A DNA stretch of 39,864 nucleotides from Desulfuromonadales bacterium (GTDB taxonomy: Bacteria > Desulfobacterota > Desulfuromonadia > Desulfuromonadales > Syntrophotaleaceae), in NCBI GenBank assembly GCA_030154185.1, contig JASKKK010000024.1, positions 1 to 39,864 of the forward strand, in the 5' to 3' direction. A program made the position numbers and the translations under genes. Positions 15,964 through 23,756 of this stretch are shown in pieces; within the stretch, counting starts at the first letter, position 1; every line of letters starts with the position of its first letter. The notes under the pieces were generated by a model that made no database searches, was not told where the DNA came from, and saw nothing but the letters and a program-made list of their open reading frames with translations.

Positions 15964-16707
15964 TCAATGGCTATGTAGGACTGTGTCGTGATGCACGGCA
16001 CGCAACGGGCCCCCGTACAGCTTCTCGATCATCTCGCCGGTAATCTCCGAGGTGGCGTGGCATACCAGCGTGCGATTGAGGCAGGCCACCCGCGTGATGT
16101 AACGGGTAATGAAACCGATGTCGTGGGATACCACCAGTACCGTGAGACGCTCGTTGAGGCGTTTAAGGAGGTCGAACACCCCCTCTTCGATTTTCGGATC
16201 GATATGTGCCGTCGGTTCGTCGAGGATCAGTATCTCCGGTTGGCAGGCCAGGGCCCGGGCGATGAGTACCCGCTGCAGTTGACCGCCGGACAAAGCGGTG
16301 AGGGGTCGGTTGGCCAATTCCCCGAGTTCCACTTCCTCCAGGGCCTGTTGTGCGATCTGACGGTCCGAGCGTCGATATCCGCCGATCATGCGGGTTTTGC
16401 CCAGCCGGCCCTGCAGGACCGTTTCGCGTACACTGATGGGAAAGTTGCGGTCGAAGGTCGCGAATTGCGGAACATAGCCGATGCGCAGGCGGGCTTCCGC
16501 CGGAGACGTGCCGAATACCTTAACCTTGCCCTTTTGCGGGGTCAACAATCCGAGTATGATTTTGAGCAGGGTGCTTTTGCCGCTGCCGTTGGGTCCCACG
16601 ATGCCGAGGAACTCCTGTTCGTGGATTGTCAGACTGACATCCTGCAGTACCAGGTGCTCTTCGTAGCGGAAAGACACGTCTTGAAGAGATATGATCGTTT
16701 TACTCAT
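15964..16707 (-). CDS. znuC: Metal ABC transporter ATP-binding protein (ZnuC/MntA family), 247 aa
   Basis: Complete ABC ATPase: Walker A GPNGSGKS (38-45), Q-loop 'YVPQFATFDRNFPISVRE' with the FPxTV-like segment typical of metal-type ATPases, signature LSGGQ (139-143), Walker B ILILDEP (159-165) and switch His in VVSHD. The C-terminus 'HHDTVLHSH' is His-rich. ATG overlaps the znuA stop by 4 bases (ATGA), so synthesis is coupled to the binding protein. Confidence 0.92.
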   Translation of the reverse strand: MSKTIISLQDVSFRYEEHLVLQDVSLTIHEQEFLGIVGPNGSGKSTLLKIILGLLTPQKGKVKVFGTSPAEARLRIGYVPQFATFDRNFPISVRETVLQGRLGKTRMIGGYRRSDRQIAQQALEEVELGELANRPLTALSGGQLQRVLIARALACQPEILILDEPTAHIDPKIEEGVFDLLKRLNERLTVLVVSHDIGFITRYITRVACLNRTLVCHATSEITGEMIEKLYGGPLRAVHHDTVLHSH

Positions 16708-17621
16708 GGCTTTTCCAGGGTTCTGGTGAAGGCTTCTGCTGCCGAACGCATGTTGTCGATGTAGTTTTCCGCTAGCGGGTCGACGGCTATGACCTGTCCC
16801 CCGATGGCGCGGGCCACGGTGGTGGCGGTGGCCCGGCTGAATTGCTTTTGGACGAAGATCACCTTGATGTTTTCCTGTCGGGCCCGGGCAATGATTCCGG
16901 CCAGGGCGCGGGGACCCGGTTCCTTGCCAGCTTCTTCGATGGCGATCTGCTGCAGTCCGTAAGCATCGGCGAAATACCCCCAGGAAGGATGGAAGACCAG
17001 AAACTTGCGGTTTTTGATGCCGGCCAGGCGCTTGCGCAGTTGCCTGTCGAGAGTGGTCAGGTCCGTTTCCAGGGCAGCGTATCCGGCCTGGTAGGCCTGG
17101 GTGTTGTCCGGATCGATGGCGATCAGGGCGGCACGGATGTGGTCGGCCATAAGGCGCGCCAGTACCGGGCTTGTCCAGATATGAGGATCGAGGATATCGT
17201 CTTTGTGTTCTCCGGCAGTTTCCTTTTCATGATGCGCAGGGCCCTTGGCGTGTTGATGATCTTCCAGGTTGCGCAGGTCGATGCCGTCGCGCAGATCGAC
17301 GACGCGCATGCGGCGATTGAGATCGGCGAGACGCGGCATCCAGATACGTTCGAAGGGCACCCCCACCCGGAAATAGAGGTCCGCCTGTCCGAGACGGCTC
17401 ATCTGCCTGGGGGCCGGTTCGTAGGTGGCCGGGCTCTGACCCGGGCCGACCATGACCTCCGTATCGACATGGCTGCCGCCGATCCGCTCGACAAAATATT
17501 TCAGAGGCAATACGCTGACGAATACCTGGACGGGAGCGTTGTCCGTCCGGTTGGCCAGGGCCGGGGTGACGGAAAGGGCAAGGATCATCGGAAAGATTAA
17601 CGTCCATGTCAATCGAATCAT
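16704..17621 (-). CDS. znuA: Metal ABC transporter substrate-binding protein (ZnuA/TroA cluster A-I), 305 aa
   Basis: Periplasmic metal receptor. A signal peptide ends near Ala-Leu-Ala (about 23). A His/acid-rich loop (about 119-142) contains His122, 124, 130, 131 and 139, as in zinc-type ZnuA proteins. Ligand candidates are His147 (DPHIW), the His of VFHPSWGYF and the Asp of AVDPLAENY. The family's first ligand, the His of the usual 'PHxYEP' motif, is replaced: residues 64-69 read Pro-Ala-Thr-Tyr-Glu-Pro. Metal identity is therefore uncertain. First gene of the operon, with a TATAAT about 60 bases upstream. Confidence 0.88.
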   Translation of the reverse strand: MIRLTWTLIFPMILALSVTPALANRTDNAPVQVFVSVLPLKYFVERIGGSHVDTEVMVGPGQSPATYEPAPRQMSRLGQADLYFRVGVPFERIWMPRLADLNRRMRVVDLRDGIDLRNLEDHQHAKGPAHHEKETAGEHKDDILDPHIWTSPVLARLMADHIRAALIAIDPDNTQAYQAGYAALETDLTTLDRQLRKRLAGIKNRKFLVFHPSWGYFADAYGLQQIAIEEAGKEPGPRALAGIIARARQENIKVIFVQKQFSRATATTVARAIGGQVIAVDPLAENYIDNMRSAAEAFTRTLEKP

Positions 17622-17681
17622 GGGTTCGGACTCCGGCTGGTGTTGTGCGGTCGACCCTGCAGAGAATAAAAAAGTCCTTGA

Positions 17682-17687
17682 ATTATA
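17682..17687 (-). promoter_or_regulatory. Candidate -10 box of the znuACB operon
   Basis: TATAAT (6/6) on the minus strand, about 60 bases before the znuA ATG. It is embedded in AT-rich sequence shared with the downstream end of marC. The -35 is poor (TTTTCT-like at 17 bp), as for an activated or weak promoter. No clear Zur or Fur box was recognised. Confidence 0.4.
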
Positions 17688-17722
17688 GCATGTTGATGTT
17701 CATAAGAAAAACGGAACGCGGA

Positions 17723-18349
17723 TTATCCGCCTTTTTGGAAAAATCCCTGCACAAATCCCGTCAGGCCGCGCATGATAAGGGATACGGCTTTGGCCGCCAG
17801 AAATATATAAAGCAGGCGGGGGATGATCATGGCGGCATAGCCACCGATAAACCGCATCAGCGAATGAGCACTTCTGGCTATCAGATATACGATCAGACAA
17901 CTGACAACCGATACGGACAGCATATGCACCGAGGAACGGTTCTGGGCGAGGATGATGGTGACCGCCAGGGTTCCCGGTCCGACGATAATGGGAAAAGCCA
18001 GAGGGAATATGGCCCTCGTTCGAAAATCCTCGGACAACAGGTTGTAACTGAGAGAACCGCTCATGACGCCACGCACGGCTACGATAAACAGTAAAACGCC
18101 GCCGGCTATGCGGAATTCGTCGAGGGTGACCTCAAACAGGTTTTTCAGGCTCCAATCGCCAAGCAATGCGAAACCGACTATCATGGCCCAGGCGGTAAAG
18201 ACACCCAGTCGAAGGATGATCCGACGTTTGCCGGAATCCATACCTGAAGTAAGATCACGATAGACCGGAATATTGCCGAGGGGGTTGATGACCGCCAGCA
18301 ACAGCAGCGCATCATGAATCAGGAAGGTGATAGAGCCGAGGGGTTGCAT
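17723..18349 (-). CDS. MarC family integral membrane protein, 208 aa
   Basis: Six predicted transmembrane helices. MarC signatures are 'LLLLAVINPLGNIPVYRDLT' near the N-terminus, 'FRIAGGVLLFIVAVRGVMSG' and 'PLAFPIIVGPGTLAVTIILA'. The family sits in the inner membrane and its biochemical role is unsettled; the original link to multiple antibiotic resistance was withdrawn. RBS TAGGAGA precedes the ATG. A second MarC-family gene is encoded 1.1 kb away on the other strand. Confidence 0.85.
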   Translation of the reverse strand: MQPLGSITFLIHDALLLLAVINPLGNIPVYRDLTSGMDSGKRRIILRLGVFTAWAMIVGFALLGDWSLKNLFEVTLDEFRIAGGVLLFIVAVRGVMSGSLSYNLLSEDFRTRAIFPLAFPIIVGPGTLAVTIILAQNRSSVHMLSVSVVSCLIVYLIARSAHSLMRFIGGYAAMIIPRLLYIFLAAKAVSLIMRGLTGFVQGFFQKGG

Positions 18350-18710
18350 GGAATCTCCTACAGAATCGGAGTTGCCGGACCGGCAAGGGACAAGGTCAAA
18401 TCCTGAATCGCCATGAAGATACGATAAAAGAATAGCATAACCCCCTTTTCATTACAGTACTGGATTTTGCAATTGAATTCGGTCCTGGGTGTGAAAATCG
18501 GTAATGATCCCGGGGGATAAAGGTCTTGACATGTCAGGGGGCAACGGACTAGAAAAAGGGGCCCGGGCGGTATGGAACGGTTCCCGGCTCTGCTTGAGAC
18601 AAGGTTTACGACCCATGACATGACCAAGGGGGCAGGTCCAGACGACTTGGCCCCTGATGTTTTTCGGGGAAAAACGGATATCGGCAGGTTCGCCTAGGCG
18701 GGAGTGTACG
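18350..18710. other. Divergent intergenic region between marC-like and thioesterase genes
   Basis: 361 bp with no supported gene. It holds a TTGCCGGACCGGCAA palindrome (18372-18386). A TTGACA (18526-18531) lies inside the palindrome TGACATGTCA (18527-18536), with a weak TAGAAA 18 bp downstream, a possible plus-strand promoter for the thioesterase gene. A GC-rich stretch follows. Confidence 0.35.
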
Positions 18711-19172
18711 ATGCTTGATGATACGGCACAACGATTGAACGAGCGCTTTTTACGGCAGATTCCCATGACCCGTCACATGGCGTTGGAGATTACCTCATGG
18801 GACGGCCGCACCCTGCGTATGGATGCGCCTCTGAGCCCGAATATCAACGACAAGGGTACTGGCTTTGCCGGTTCCCTGGCCACCCTGGCTACCTTTTCCT
18901 GTTGGGCGCTGGCCACGCTGCTGGCGGAAAGGGCTGTCGGCGTCGATTGCGAGGCGGCGGTGTTCGAGAGCGATATCCGCTATCTGGCACCGATCAGGGG
19001 CGACTTTTACGTGCTGGTGGCTGTCCCTGAGCGGGATGCGGTACATGCCTTCGATAAGGCTCTGAAAAAAAAAGGACGTGCCAGGCTGACTTTGTCGGCA
19101 TCGATTTTCGAGCAGGGGGACGAAAAGGTTCGTTACCGGGGGCGGTATGCGGTACGCATGCGAAATATCTGA
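18711..19172 (+). CDS. YiiD-type hotdog thioesterase, 153 aa
   Basis: Hotdog-fold acyl-thioesterase of the YiiD C-terminal (thioesterase_put) family. Evidence: 'PMTRHMALEITSWDGRTLRMDAPLSPNINDKGTGFAGSLATLATFSCWALATLL', where the Asn-Asp-Lys-Gly-Thr-Gly-Phe-Ala-Gly-Ser stretch starts the central hotdog helix, followed by 'FESDIRYLAPIRGDFYVLV' and 'RARLTLSASIF'. It likely hydrolyses an acyl-CoA or acyl-ACP; the substrate is unknown. The start at 18711 follows GGGAG at 7 bases. An in-frame ATG at 18657 has no RBS. Confidence 0.8.
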   Translation: MLDDTAQRLNERFLRQIPMTRHMALEITSWDGRTLRMDAPLSPNINDKGTGFAGSLATLATFSCWALATLLAERAVGVDCEAAVFESDIRYLAPIRGDFYVLVAVPERDAVHAFDKALKKKGRARLTLSASIFEQGDEKVRYRGRYAVRMRNI

Positions 19173-19225
19173 ATGCAACCCCGGCACATGTTAAGCTTAT
19201 TGGCGGAGAGTCGTCATCCCAACCC

Positions 19226-19381
19226 TTGATGCTTTCGCAAAAAACATCAAATGGGATGACTAGCAAAAAGCGTCAAATGCAAGGCGCGCGAATGTCGAGC
19301 AATAAGGCGTGCTTACGTACGTCGAAACAGCGAGGCAATCGCAGCAACGCAGCAGTTGGCGAGTTTTTGCGATGCCATCAA
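19226..19381 (+). repeat. Dispersed palindromic repeat, copy 3 (reference copy)
   Basis: 156 bp. The ends form an imperfect terminal inverted repeat: TTGATG-N3-TCGCAAAAA at the left and its complement at the right. An inner pair GCAAAAAGCG / CGAGTTTTTGC also folds back. Central ACGTACGT palindrome at the apex. No open reading frame of note. It ends 25 bases before the start of the second MarC-like gene. Confidence 0.88.
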
Positions 19382-19406
19382 CTCTTAATCCGCATCGAAG
19401 GGTCTT

Positions 19407-19991
19407 ATGTTTCTGAACATATATCTCAAACTGTTCGTTATTCTGACGCCGTTTTTCGTCATGTCGGCGTTTTTGTCGCTGACGCGGGGATTTCCCTTCG
19501 CCGAACGCCAGAAGGCGGCGCTTAAGGTAACGGTGGCCATCGTGCTGTCGGTGTTTGTTCTCTACCTGTTCGGCAGGCACATCTTTGCGCTGTTCGGTAT
19601 CACTCTCGATGCTTTCCGCATCGGCGCCGGCGCGGTCCTGTTCCTTTCTGCCGTCAACATGGTGCGCGGTCCTACCGCCGTAGCGCCGCCGTCTCCCGGC
19701 GAGGATGTGGCGGTGGTGCCTCTGGCTATTCCCATCGCCGTGGGGCCGGGAACCATCGGCGCTTTGCTGGTCATGGCCGCCGAGCCCAAAAGCCTTGCGG
19801 AAAGGCTGGTGACGGCCGGCGCCATGCTGGCTGCCATTGCCACCGTCGGTCTGTTGCTGAGTATGGCCGGGCGGTTGGAGCGGCTGGTGGGGCAGCAGGG
19901 ACTGACCATTCTGACCAAACTGACCGGTCTGTTCGTGTCGGCCATCGCGGCACAGATTTTCTTTACCGGTTTGAAAAATTTCCTGGCCTGA
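19407..19991 (+). CDS. MarC family integral membrane protein (second copy), 194 aa
   Basis: Six hydrophobic segments. MarC-type features are 'FVILTPFFVMSAFLSLTRGF' where the first MarC has 'INPLGNIP', 'FRIGAGAVLFLSAVNMV', and 'PLAIPIAVGPGTIGALLVMAA', closely parallel to the PLAFPIIVGPGT of the 17723-18349 gene. The NPxGNxP motif is changed to TPFFVMS, so this is a divergent paralogue. RBS GAAGGG. Thirteen to twenty bases separate it from the aldolase gene, so the two may be co-transcribed with the lyase gene. Confidence 0.8.
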   Translation: MFLNIYLKLFVILTPFFVMSAFLSLTRGFPFAERQKAALKVTVAIVLSVFVLYLFGRHIFALFGITLDAFRIGAGAVLFLSAVNMVRGPTAVAPPSPGEDVAVVPLAIPIAVGPGTIGALLVMAAEPKSLAERLVTAGAMLAAIATVGLLLSMAGRLERLVGQQGLTILTKLTGLFVSAIAAQIFFTGLKNFLA

Positions 19992-20012
19992 ATCTTTTCG
20001 AGGATGGATGTC

Positions 20013-20675
20013 ATGACGATTCAAAAACAACGCGAAACTATTGTCAGTTTCGGACGCAAGATGATCACCTCGCAGCTGACCACCGGAGCGGGAGGCAACC
20101 TGAGTGTCTGCGACCGAGCCGCCGGGCGCGTCGCCATCAGCCCCAGCGGTATCGAATACTTCGATCTGAAACCGGAAGACGTCGTGATTACCGATCTGAA
20201 CGGGCAGGTGATCGAAGGCCGATATCAGCCATCGAGCGAACTCGGCTTTCATCTGGCACTGTATCATGAACGGCAGGATGTGAATGCCGTGGTTCATACC
20301 CATTCGGTATATGCCACCACCATGGCCTGTCTCGGCTGGGAAATTCCGGCGGTGCATTATCTGGTCGGTTTTTCCGGTTACAAGGTGCCGCTGGCGCCTT
20401 ACGCCACCTTCGGAACCCCCGAACTGGCCCGCAATGTGACGGACAGTATCGGCGCCTACAATGCCGTATTGCTGGCCAACCACGGTTTGGTCTCTGTCGG
20501 CGGCGATATGGCGCGGGCCTTTAATACGGCCGAAGAGATCGAACTGGTGGCGCGTATCTACTATCAGGCCAAATCGGTCGGCGAGCCGGTGGTTTTGCCG
20601 GACGAAGAGATGGAACGAGTATTGGCCAGGTTCGCCACCTACGGACAGTCTCCCAAGGATAAAGGCCATGTATGA
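20013..20675 (+). CDS. fucA: Class II aldolase, L-fuculose-phosphate aldolase-like, 220 aa
   Basis: Zinc-dependent class II aldolase/adducin fold. Catalytic Glu76 (PSSELGFHLALY) and zinc ligands His95, His97 (VVHTHSVYAT) and His157 (LANHGL) match E. coli FucA Glu73, His92, His94, His155. The start is ATG 20013, with GAGGATGG in front; an ATG at 20004 lies on that RBS. Expected reaction: retro-aldol cleavage of a ketose 1-phosphate to DHAP and an aldehyde. No fucose genes are nearby. Related aldolases cleave 5-deoxyribulose- or methylthioribulose-1-phosphate in salvage of SAM by-products, an alternative. It overlaps the C-S lyase gene by 8 bases. Confidence 0.82.
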   Translation: MTIQKQRETIVSFGRKMITSQLTTGAGGNLSVCDRAAGRVAISPSGIEYFDLKPEDVVITDLNGQVIEGRYQPSSELGFHLALYHERQDVNAVVHTHSVYATTMACLGWEIPAVHYLVGFSGYKVPLAPYATFGTPELARNVTDSIGAYNAVLLANHGLVSVGGDMARAFNTAEEIELVARIYYQAKSVGEPVVLPDEEMERVLARFATYGQSPKDKGHV

Positions 20676-21801
20676 TTTCGACCGCATTCTCGACCGCTGC
20701 GGCACCGGTTCGCTCAAGTGGGATCGTTATGTCGGTCGCGATGTCCTCCCGCTGTGGGTGGCGGACATGGACTTCGCTGCGCCGCCCGCGGTACTTGCGG
20801 CCCTGCAGGAACGCGCCGCGCATGGCGTTTTCGGTTACACTCATGCTCCTGCCGAACTGGTCGAGGTTATATTGGCTCGCATGTGGGAACGTTATCGATG
20901 GCGGGTGGAGGCCGAGGCGCTGGTCTGGTTGCCGGGACTGGTAGTGGGGCTGAATGTCGCCTGCCGGGCGGTGGGCGGTGAGGGCAGCGAGGTGTTGACC
21001 ATGACTCCCATTTACCCGCCGTTTCTGTCGGCCCCGGAGCTGTCGGGGCGCAAACGGGTGACGGTGCCCATGGTGCAGCACGATAAACGGTGGTTGATCG
21101 ATTTCGATGCTCTGGAAAAGGCCATCACTCCGGCTACGCGTCTGTTGTTGCTGTGCAGTCCGCAGAACCCCACCGGTCGCGTATTCACAGAGGGCGAACT
21201 GGGACGCCTGGCCGATCTTTGCCGGCGCCATGATCTGGTGCTCTGCTCCGACGAGATTCATTGCGACCTGGTGCTGGAGCCGAATCGCGAGCATCTCCCC
21301 ACCGCAGCTCTCGATGCCGATGTCGCGGCGCGCACCATTACCCTCATGGCCCCGAGCAAAACCTTCAATCTTCCAGGGCTGAACTGTGCCTACGCCATCA
21401 TCCCCGACGCCGCTTTGCGACGCCGGTTTCAGCGTGCCATGGCCGGCATCGTGCCCTATGTCAACCTGTTCGGGTATGTCGGAGCTCTGGCCGCCTATCG
21501 CGACAGCGGCGACTGGCATGATGCTCTTCTCGATTATCTTCGCATCAACCGCACATTGGTCGCCGAGTCTGTCGCTGCCATGCCGGGTTTGCGTTCCGCC
21601 CCGGGTGAAGCGACCTATCTGACCTGGATCGATGCGCGCGGCGCCGGGCTGGACGATCCGGCCGGGTTTTTCGAACGGGCAGGCGTGGGATTGTCCGACG
21701 GTCGCGAATTCGGGGCGCCGGGGTTCGTGCGCCTCAATTTCGGTTGTCCGCGATCCGTGCTGCAGGAGGGCTTGGAGAGGATGCGGAAGGCGGTGTTGTA
21801 A
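20668..21801 (+). CDS. PatB/MalY-type PLP aminotransferase / C-S lyase, 377 aa
   Basis: Fold-type I PLP enzyme. The N-terminal 'LPLWVADMDFAAPPAVLAALQERAAHGVFGYTHAP' is the hallmark of the MalY/PatB cystathionine beta-lyase group. PLP-site features: 'YPPF' aromatic, Asn167 (SPQNPTGR), Asp195 (SDEIHCDL) and Lys231 (SKTFNLPGL), which forms the Schiff base. It likely cleaves C-S bonds of cysteine conjugates or cystathionine, giving pyruvate, ammonia and a thiol; some members act mainly as aminotransferases. ATG 20668 lies inside the end of the aldolase gene (8-base overlap), so translation is coupled. Confidence 0.87.
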   Translation: MYDFDRILDRCGTGSLKWDRYVGRDVLPLWVADMDFAAPPAVLAALQERAAHGVFGYTHAPAELVEVILARMWERYRWRVEAEALVWLPGLVVGLNVACRAVGGEGSEVLTMTPIYPPFLSAPELSGRKRVTVPMVQHDKRWLIDFDALEKAITPATRLLLLCSPQNPTGRVFTEGELGRLADLCRRHDLVLCSDEIHCDLVLEPNREHLPTAALDADVAARTITLMAPSKTFNLPGLNCAYAIIPDAALRRRFQRAMAGIVPYVNLFGYVGALAAYRDSGDWHDALLDYLRINRTLVAESVAAMPGLRSAPGEATYLTWIDARGAGLDDPAGFFERAGVGLSDGREFGAPGFVRLNFGCPRSVLQEGLERMRKAVL

Positions 21802-22209
21802 TTGCCGCCGCTGCAAATTTGTGAAGATGGAGCTTCGTATGCTCCACTTGCGAGATGGTAATGCTTCGCCAGTTGTTTGCGAAGTTGTTGCAGACACCGG
21901 TCCTGCTGGATTGCCTTATAACGGCTTTGCCGTTATTCCCCCTGTAACGCCGCCGGAACGGAGCGGGCGGCGGGCGAAACAGGCGGAAAACTGAGCGTAG
22001 CGAATCTTTTCCGCCCGCCCGGCGGTTGCGCAGTGGAGGGTACCCGCCGCAGGCGGGCCAGGAACGGGGTGCCTTTTTTCTGCTTCCTCTTTTTGGGCAA
22101 GCAAAAAGAGGAAGGCGTCTGGCGGGACGCGACCCGCCGGTGTTGGGGGTGAAGTGGCGAGAGCCGCGGCCGGATCATTTAAACACAAAATACAACGAGT
22201 TTATAAGAT
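21802..22209. other. Intergenic region packed with inverted repeats
   Basis: 408 bp without a gene. From 21918 onward it is a chain of hairpins (see the next entry). The part 21802-21917 shows nothing recognisable. No clear promoter or RBS-strength signal before the ATP-grasp gene at 22210. Confidence 0.5.
21918..22138. repeat. Composite palindromic element (five hairpins)
   Basis: In order: ATAACGGC-TTT-GCCGTTAT (21918-21936, perfect); GGCGGAAAA...TTTTCCGCC (21982-22015, perfect 9-bp arms); CCCGCC-GCA-GGCGGG (22043-22057); CTTCCTCTTTTTG-N6-CAAAAAGAGGAAG (22083-22114, perfect 13-bp arms); GGCGGG-N6-CCCGCC (22121-22138). The 13-bp stem next to GGCGGGACGCGACCCGCC resembles palindromic intergenic repeats widespread in Proteobacteria. 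It does not match the 156-bp repeat family. Confidence 0.75.
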
Positions 22210-23328
22210 ATGCCTTTATACAGAGAAGCCATCAGCGATCTGACCGTTCATCTTCCGCGCCGCGATTTGCGCACCATGATCAGGACCGTGCGAGCCCTCT
22301 ACCGTCTCAGCAGAATGCCCGCCTATCGACAGGCGGTGATGCCTCTGGTGCCCGAGACGGCGCGTTTTGATCCCGGGTACGATGCGGTAATGATGGGGTA
22401 TGACTTTCACCTGACCGAGGAGGGGCCACACCTTATCGAGGTCAATACCAACGCCGGTGGTGCGCTGTTGTCCTATCTGGCGGGGTTCGAGAATGAAGCC
22501 GCAGCTCGGGCGCATATGAGCGACAAACTCAAAAACGCTTTTCTGCAGCAATTCGCCGAGGAGATACATGCTTTTTCCCAGGGGCGCCAGGACCGTCCCC
22601 GGCATGTCGCCATTGTCGACGAAACGCCGCAGGAACAGTTTCTCTACCGGGAAATGGAAGCCTTTGCCGGTCTGTTCCGCGACTGGGGTTGCAAGGCGCA
22701 GGTGGTGGATCCGCAGCAACTGAAAGCCGGGGCCGATGGAGCGACCCTCGATGACGAGGCGGTCGATTTGATCTATAACCGGCATTGCGACTTTTACCTG
22801 GAAGAGCCTGCCATGGCGGGCATTCGCGACGCTTACCTCAATCGGCGACTCTGTTTGACACCCAATCCCTTCGCTTACGGTTTGCTGGGGGATAAACGGC
22901 GCATGGTCCTGTGGAGCGATGTCGGGAGGTTGAAAGACATCGGGGTATCGCAGGAGCATGTGGAGTTGTTGCGGCGGGTGGTACCGGTCAGTCGACTGTT
23001 GCGCACCCAGGATCGGGATGCGTTGTGGAAGGACAAAAGCCATTGGGTATTCAAACCCGTCGATCGGTTTGGAAGTCGCGGCGTGCTGGTCGGTGACAAA
23101 ATGACCCGCAAACGATTCAATGCCCTCGATGACGATACGACTTTGCTGCAGCAGTTTGTGGCGCCCTCCCTGACCCCTGGGGATGAAGCCGAAAAACCGA
23201 TGAAGACCGATCTGCGTCTGTATGCCTACCGCGACCGAATCCTCGGTGTCGGCGCCCGCCTGTATCACGGACAGGTAACGAATCTGCGCACCGAAGGGGG
23301 CGGGTTCGCACAGGTTGAGGTGGTTTGA
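22210..23328 (+). CDS. Circularly permuted ATP-grasp protein, 372 aa
   Basis: No named function. The ATP-grasp parts appear in permuted order, as in the glutathionylspermidine synthase-like group. The metal-binding strand 'HLIEVNTNAGGALLS' (Glu77, Asn79) is near the N-terminus. The nucleotide-binding Lys strand and glycine-rich loop 'WVFKPVDRFGSRGVLVG' (Lys282, Gly288-Gly291) and 'KTDLRLYAYRDRI' (Asp334, Arg336) are near the C-terminus. 'NRHCDFYLEEP' and 'NPFAYGLLGDKRRMVLWSD' lie between. Such enzymes make an amide or peptide bond using ATP and a carboxylate; substrates are unknown. Monocistronic: hairpin-rich DNA upstream, strong terminator downstream. The RBS is weak. Confidence 0.7.
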   Translation: MPLYREAISDLTVHLPRRDLRTMIRTVRALYRLSRMPAYRQAVMPLVPETARFDPGYDAVMMGYDFHLTEEGPHLIEVNTNAGGALLSYLAGFENEAAARAHMSDKLKNAFLQQFAEEIHAFSQGRQDRPRHVAIVDETPQEQFLYREMEAFAGLFRDWGCKAQVVDPQQLKAGADGATLDDEAVDLIYNRHCDFYLEEPAMAGIRDAYLNRRLCLTPNPFAYGLLGDKRRMVLWSDVGRLKDIGVSQEHVELLRRVVPVSRLLRTQDRDALWKDKSHWVFKPVDRFGSRGVLVGDKMTRKRFNALDDDTTLLQQFVAPSLTPGDEAEKPMKTDLRLYAYRDRILGVGARLYHGQVTNLRTEGGGFAQVEVV

Positions 23329-23397
23329 GAGTAGCCTTCAGCCATTCTGTTCAAATCCCTATCCTTCCCCGTTCGGAAATCTCCTCGAATATATCGT

Positions 23398-23446
23398 AAT
23401 CGCCTGGATTTTCTAAAAAGTTCGAAAATTCCCCGGCGATTTTTTT
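23398..23446 (+). terminator. Rho-independent terminator of the ATP-grasp gene
   Basis: AATCGCC and ATTTTC pair with GAAAAT and GGCGATT across a small internal loop (3 against 5 bases), followed by seven T. Confidence 0.82.
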
Positions 23447-23549
23447 AAAGGTTTTTTATAGAAACATCCTTGTCGCTGATGTCTGGGCCAGGTAATCGCA
23501 AGACAGATCAGCCGGTTTTGACGGACGTGAAAAAATGTTCTCCGATTTT

Positions 23550-23577
23550 TTGCATAATTGCTATCTCCGGATAGAAT
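23550..23577 (+). promoter_or_regulatory. Candidate promoter with overlapping palindrome
   Basis: TTGCAT (-35, 3/6) and TAGAAT (-10, 5/6) with a 16-bp spacer, 180 bases before the first ATG of the signalling locus. CTATC-TCCG-GATAG (23561-23574) overlaps the -10, as an operator would. Confidence 0.35.
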
Positions 23578-23756
23578 CAGGTAATACATGCTGGTGCTTG
23601 CTTCGGAGGCGTTGCGGAGTTTCGTCAAGATGCGGATGAATTTACCTGCCTGCCAATTTTCACAATAACAGAAGCTCATCTTGATGATATCGGCGCGGAT
23701 GAAATGCGGGCTGGAAGGTTTTTTTTCACCGTCATATCGGGAACGTAAGGGAAAAA

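Larger units (their letters stand above)
23329..23756. other. Intergenic region with terminator and candidate promoter
   Basis: 428 bp. It holds the terminator of the ATP-grasp gene (23398-23446) and a candidate promoter for the signalling locus (23550-23577). Other short frames lack RBS and coding character. Confidence 0.5.

Noticed and set aside
19260-20717. Long minus-strand frame across marC-like and aldolase genes
   Set aside because: It is the antisense shadow of two well-supported plus-strand genes and is rich in His/Gln/Arg typical of such shadows.
23571-23640. c-di-GMP (GEMM-I) riboswitch before the signalling locus
   Set aside because: The region has GGAG/GCGG runs but not the conserved GEMM core or paired stems, so it was not called.
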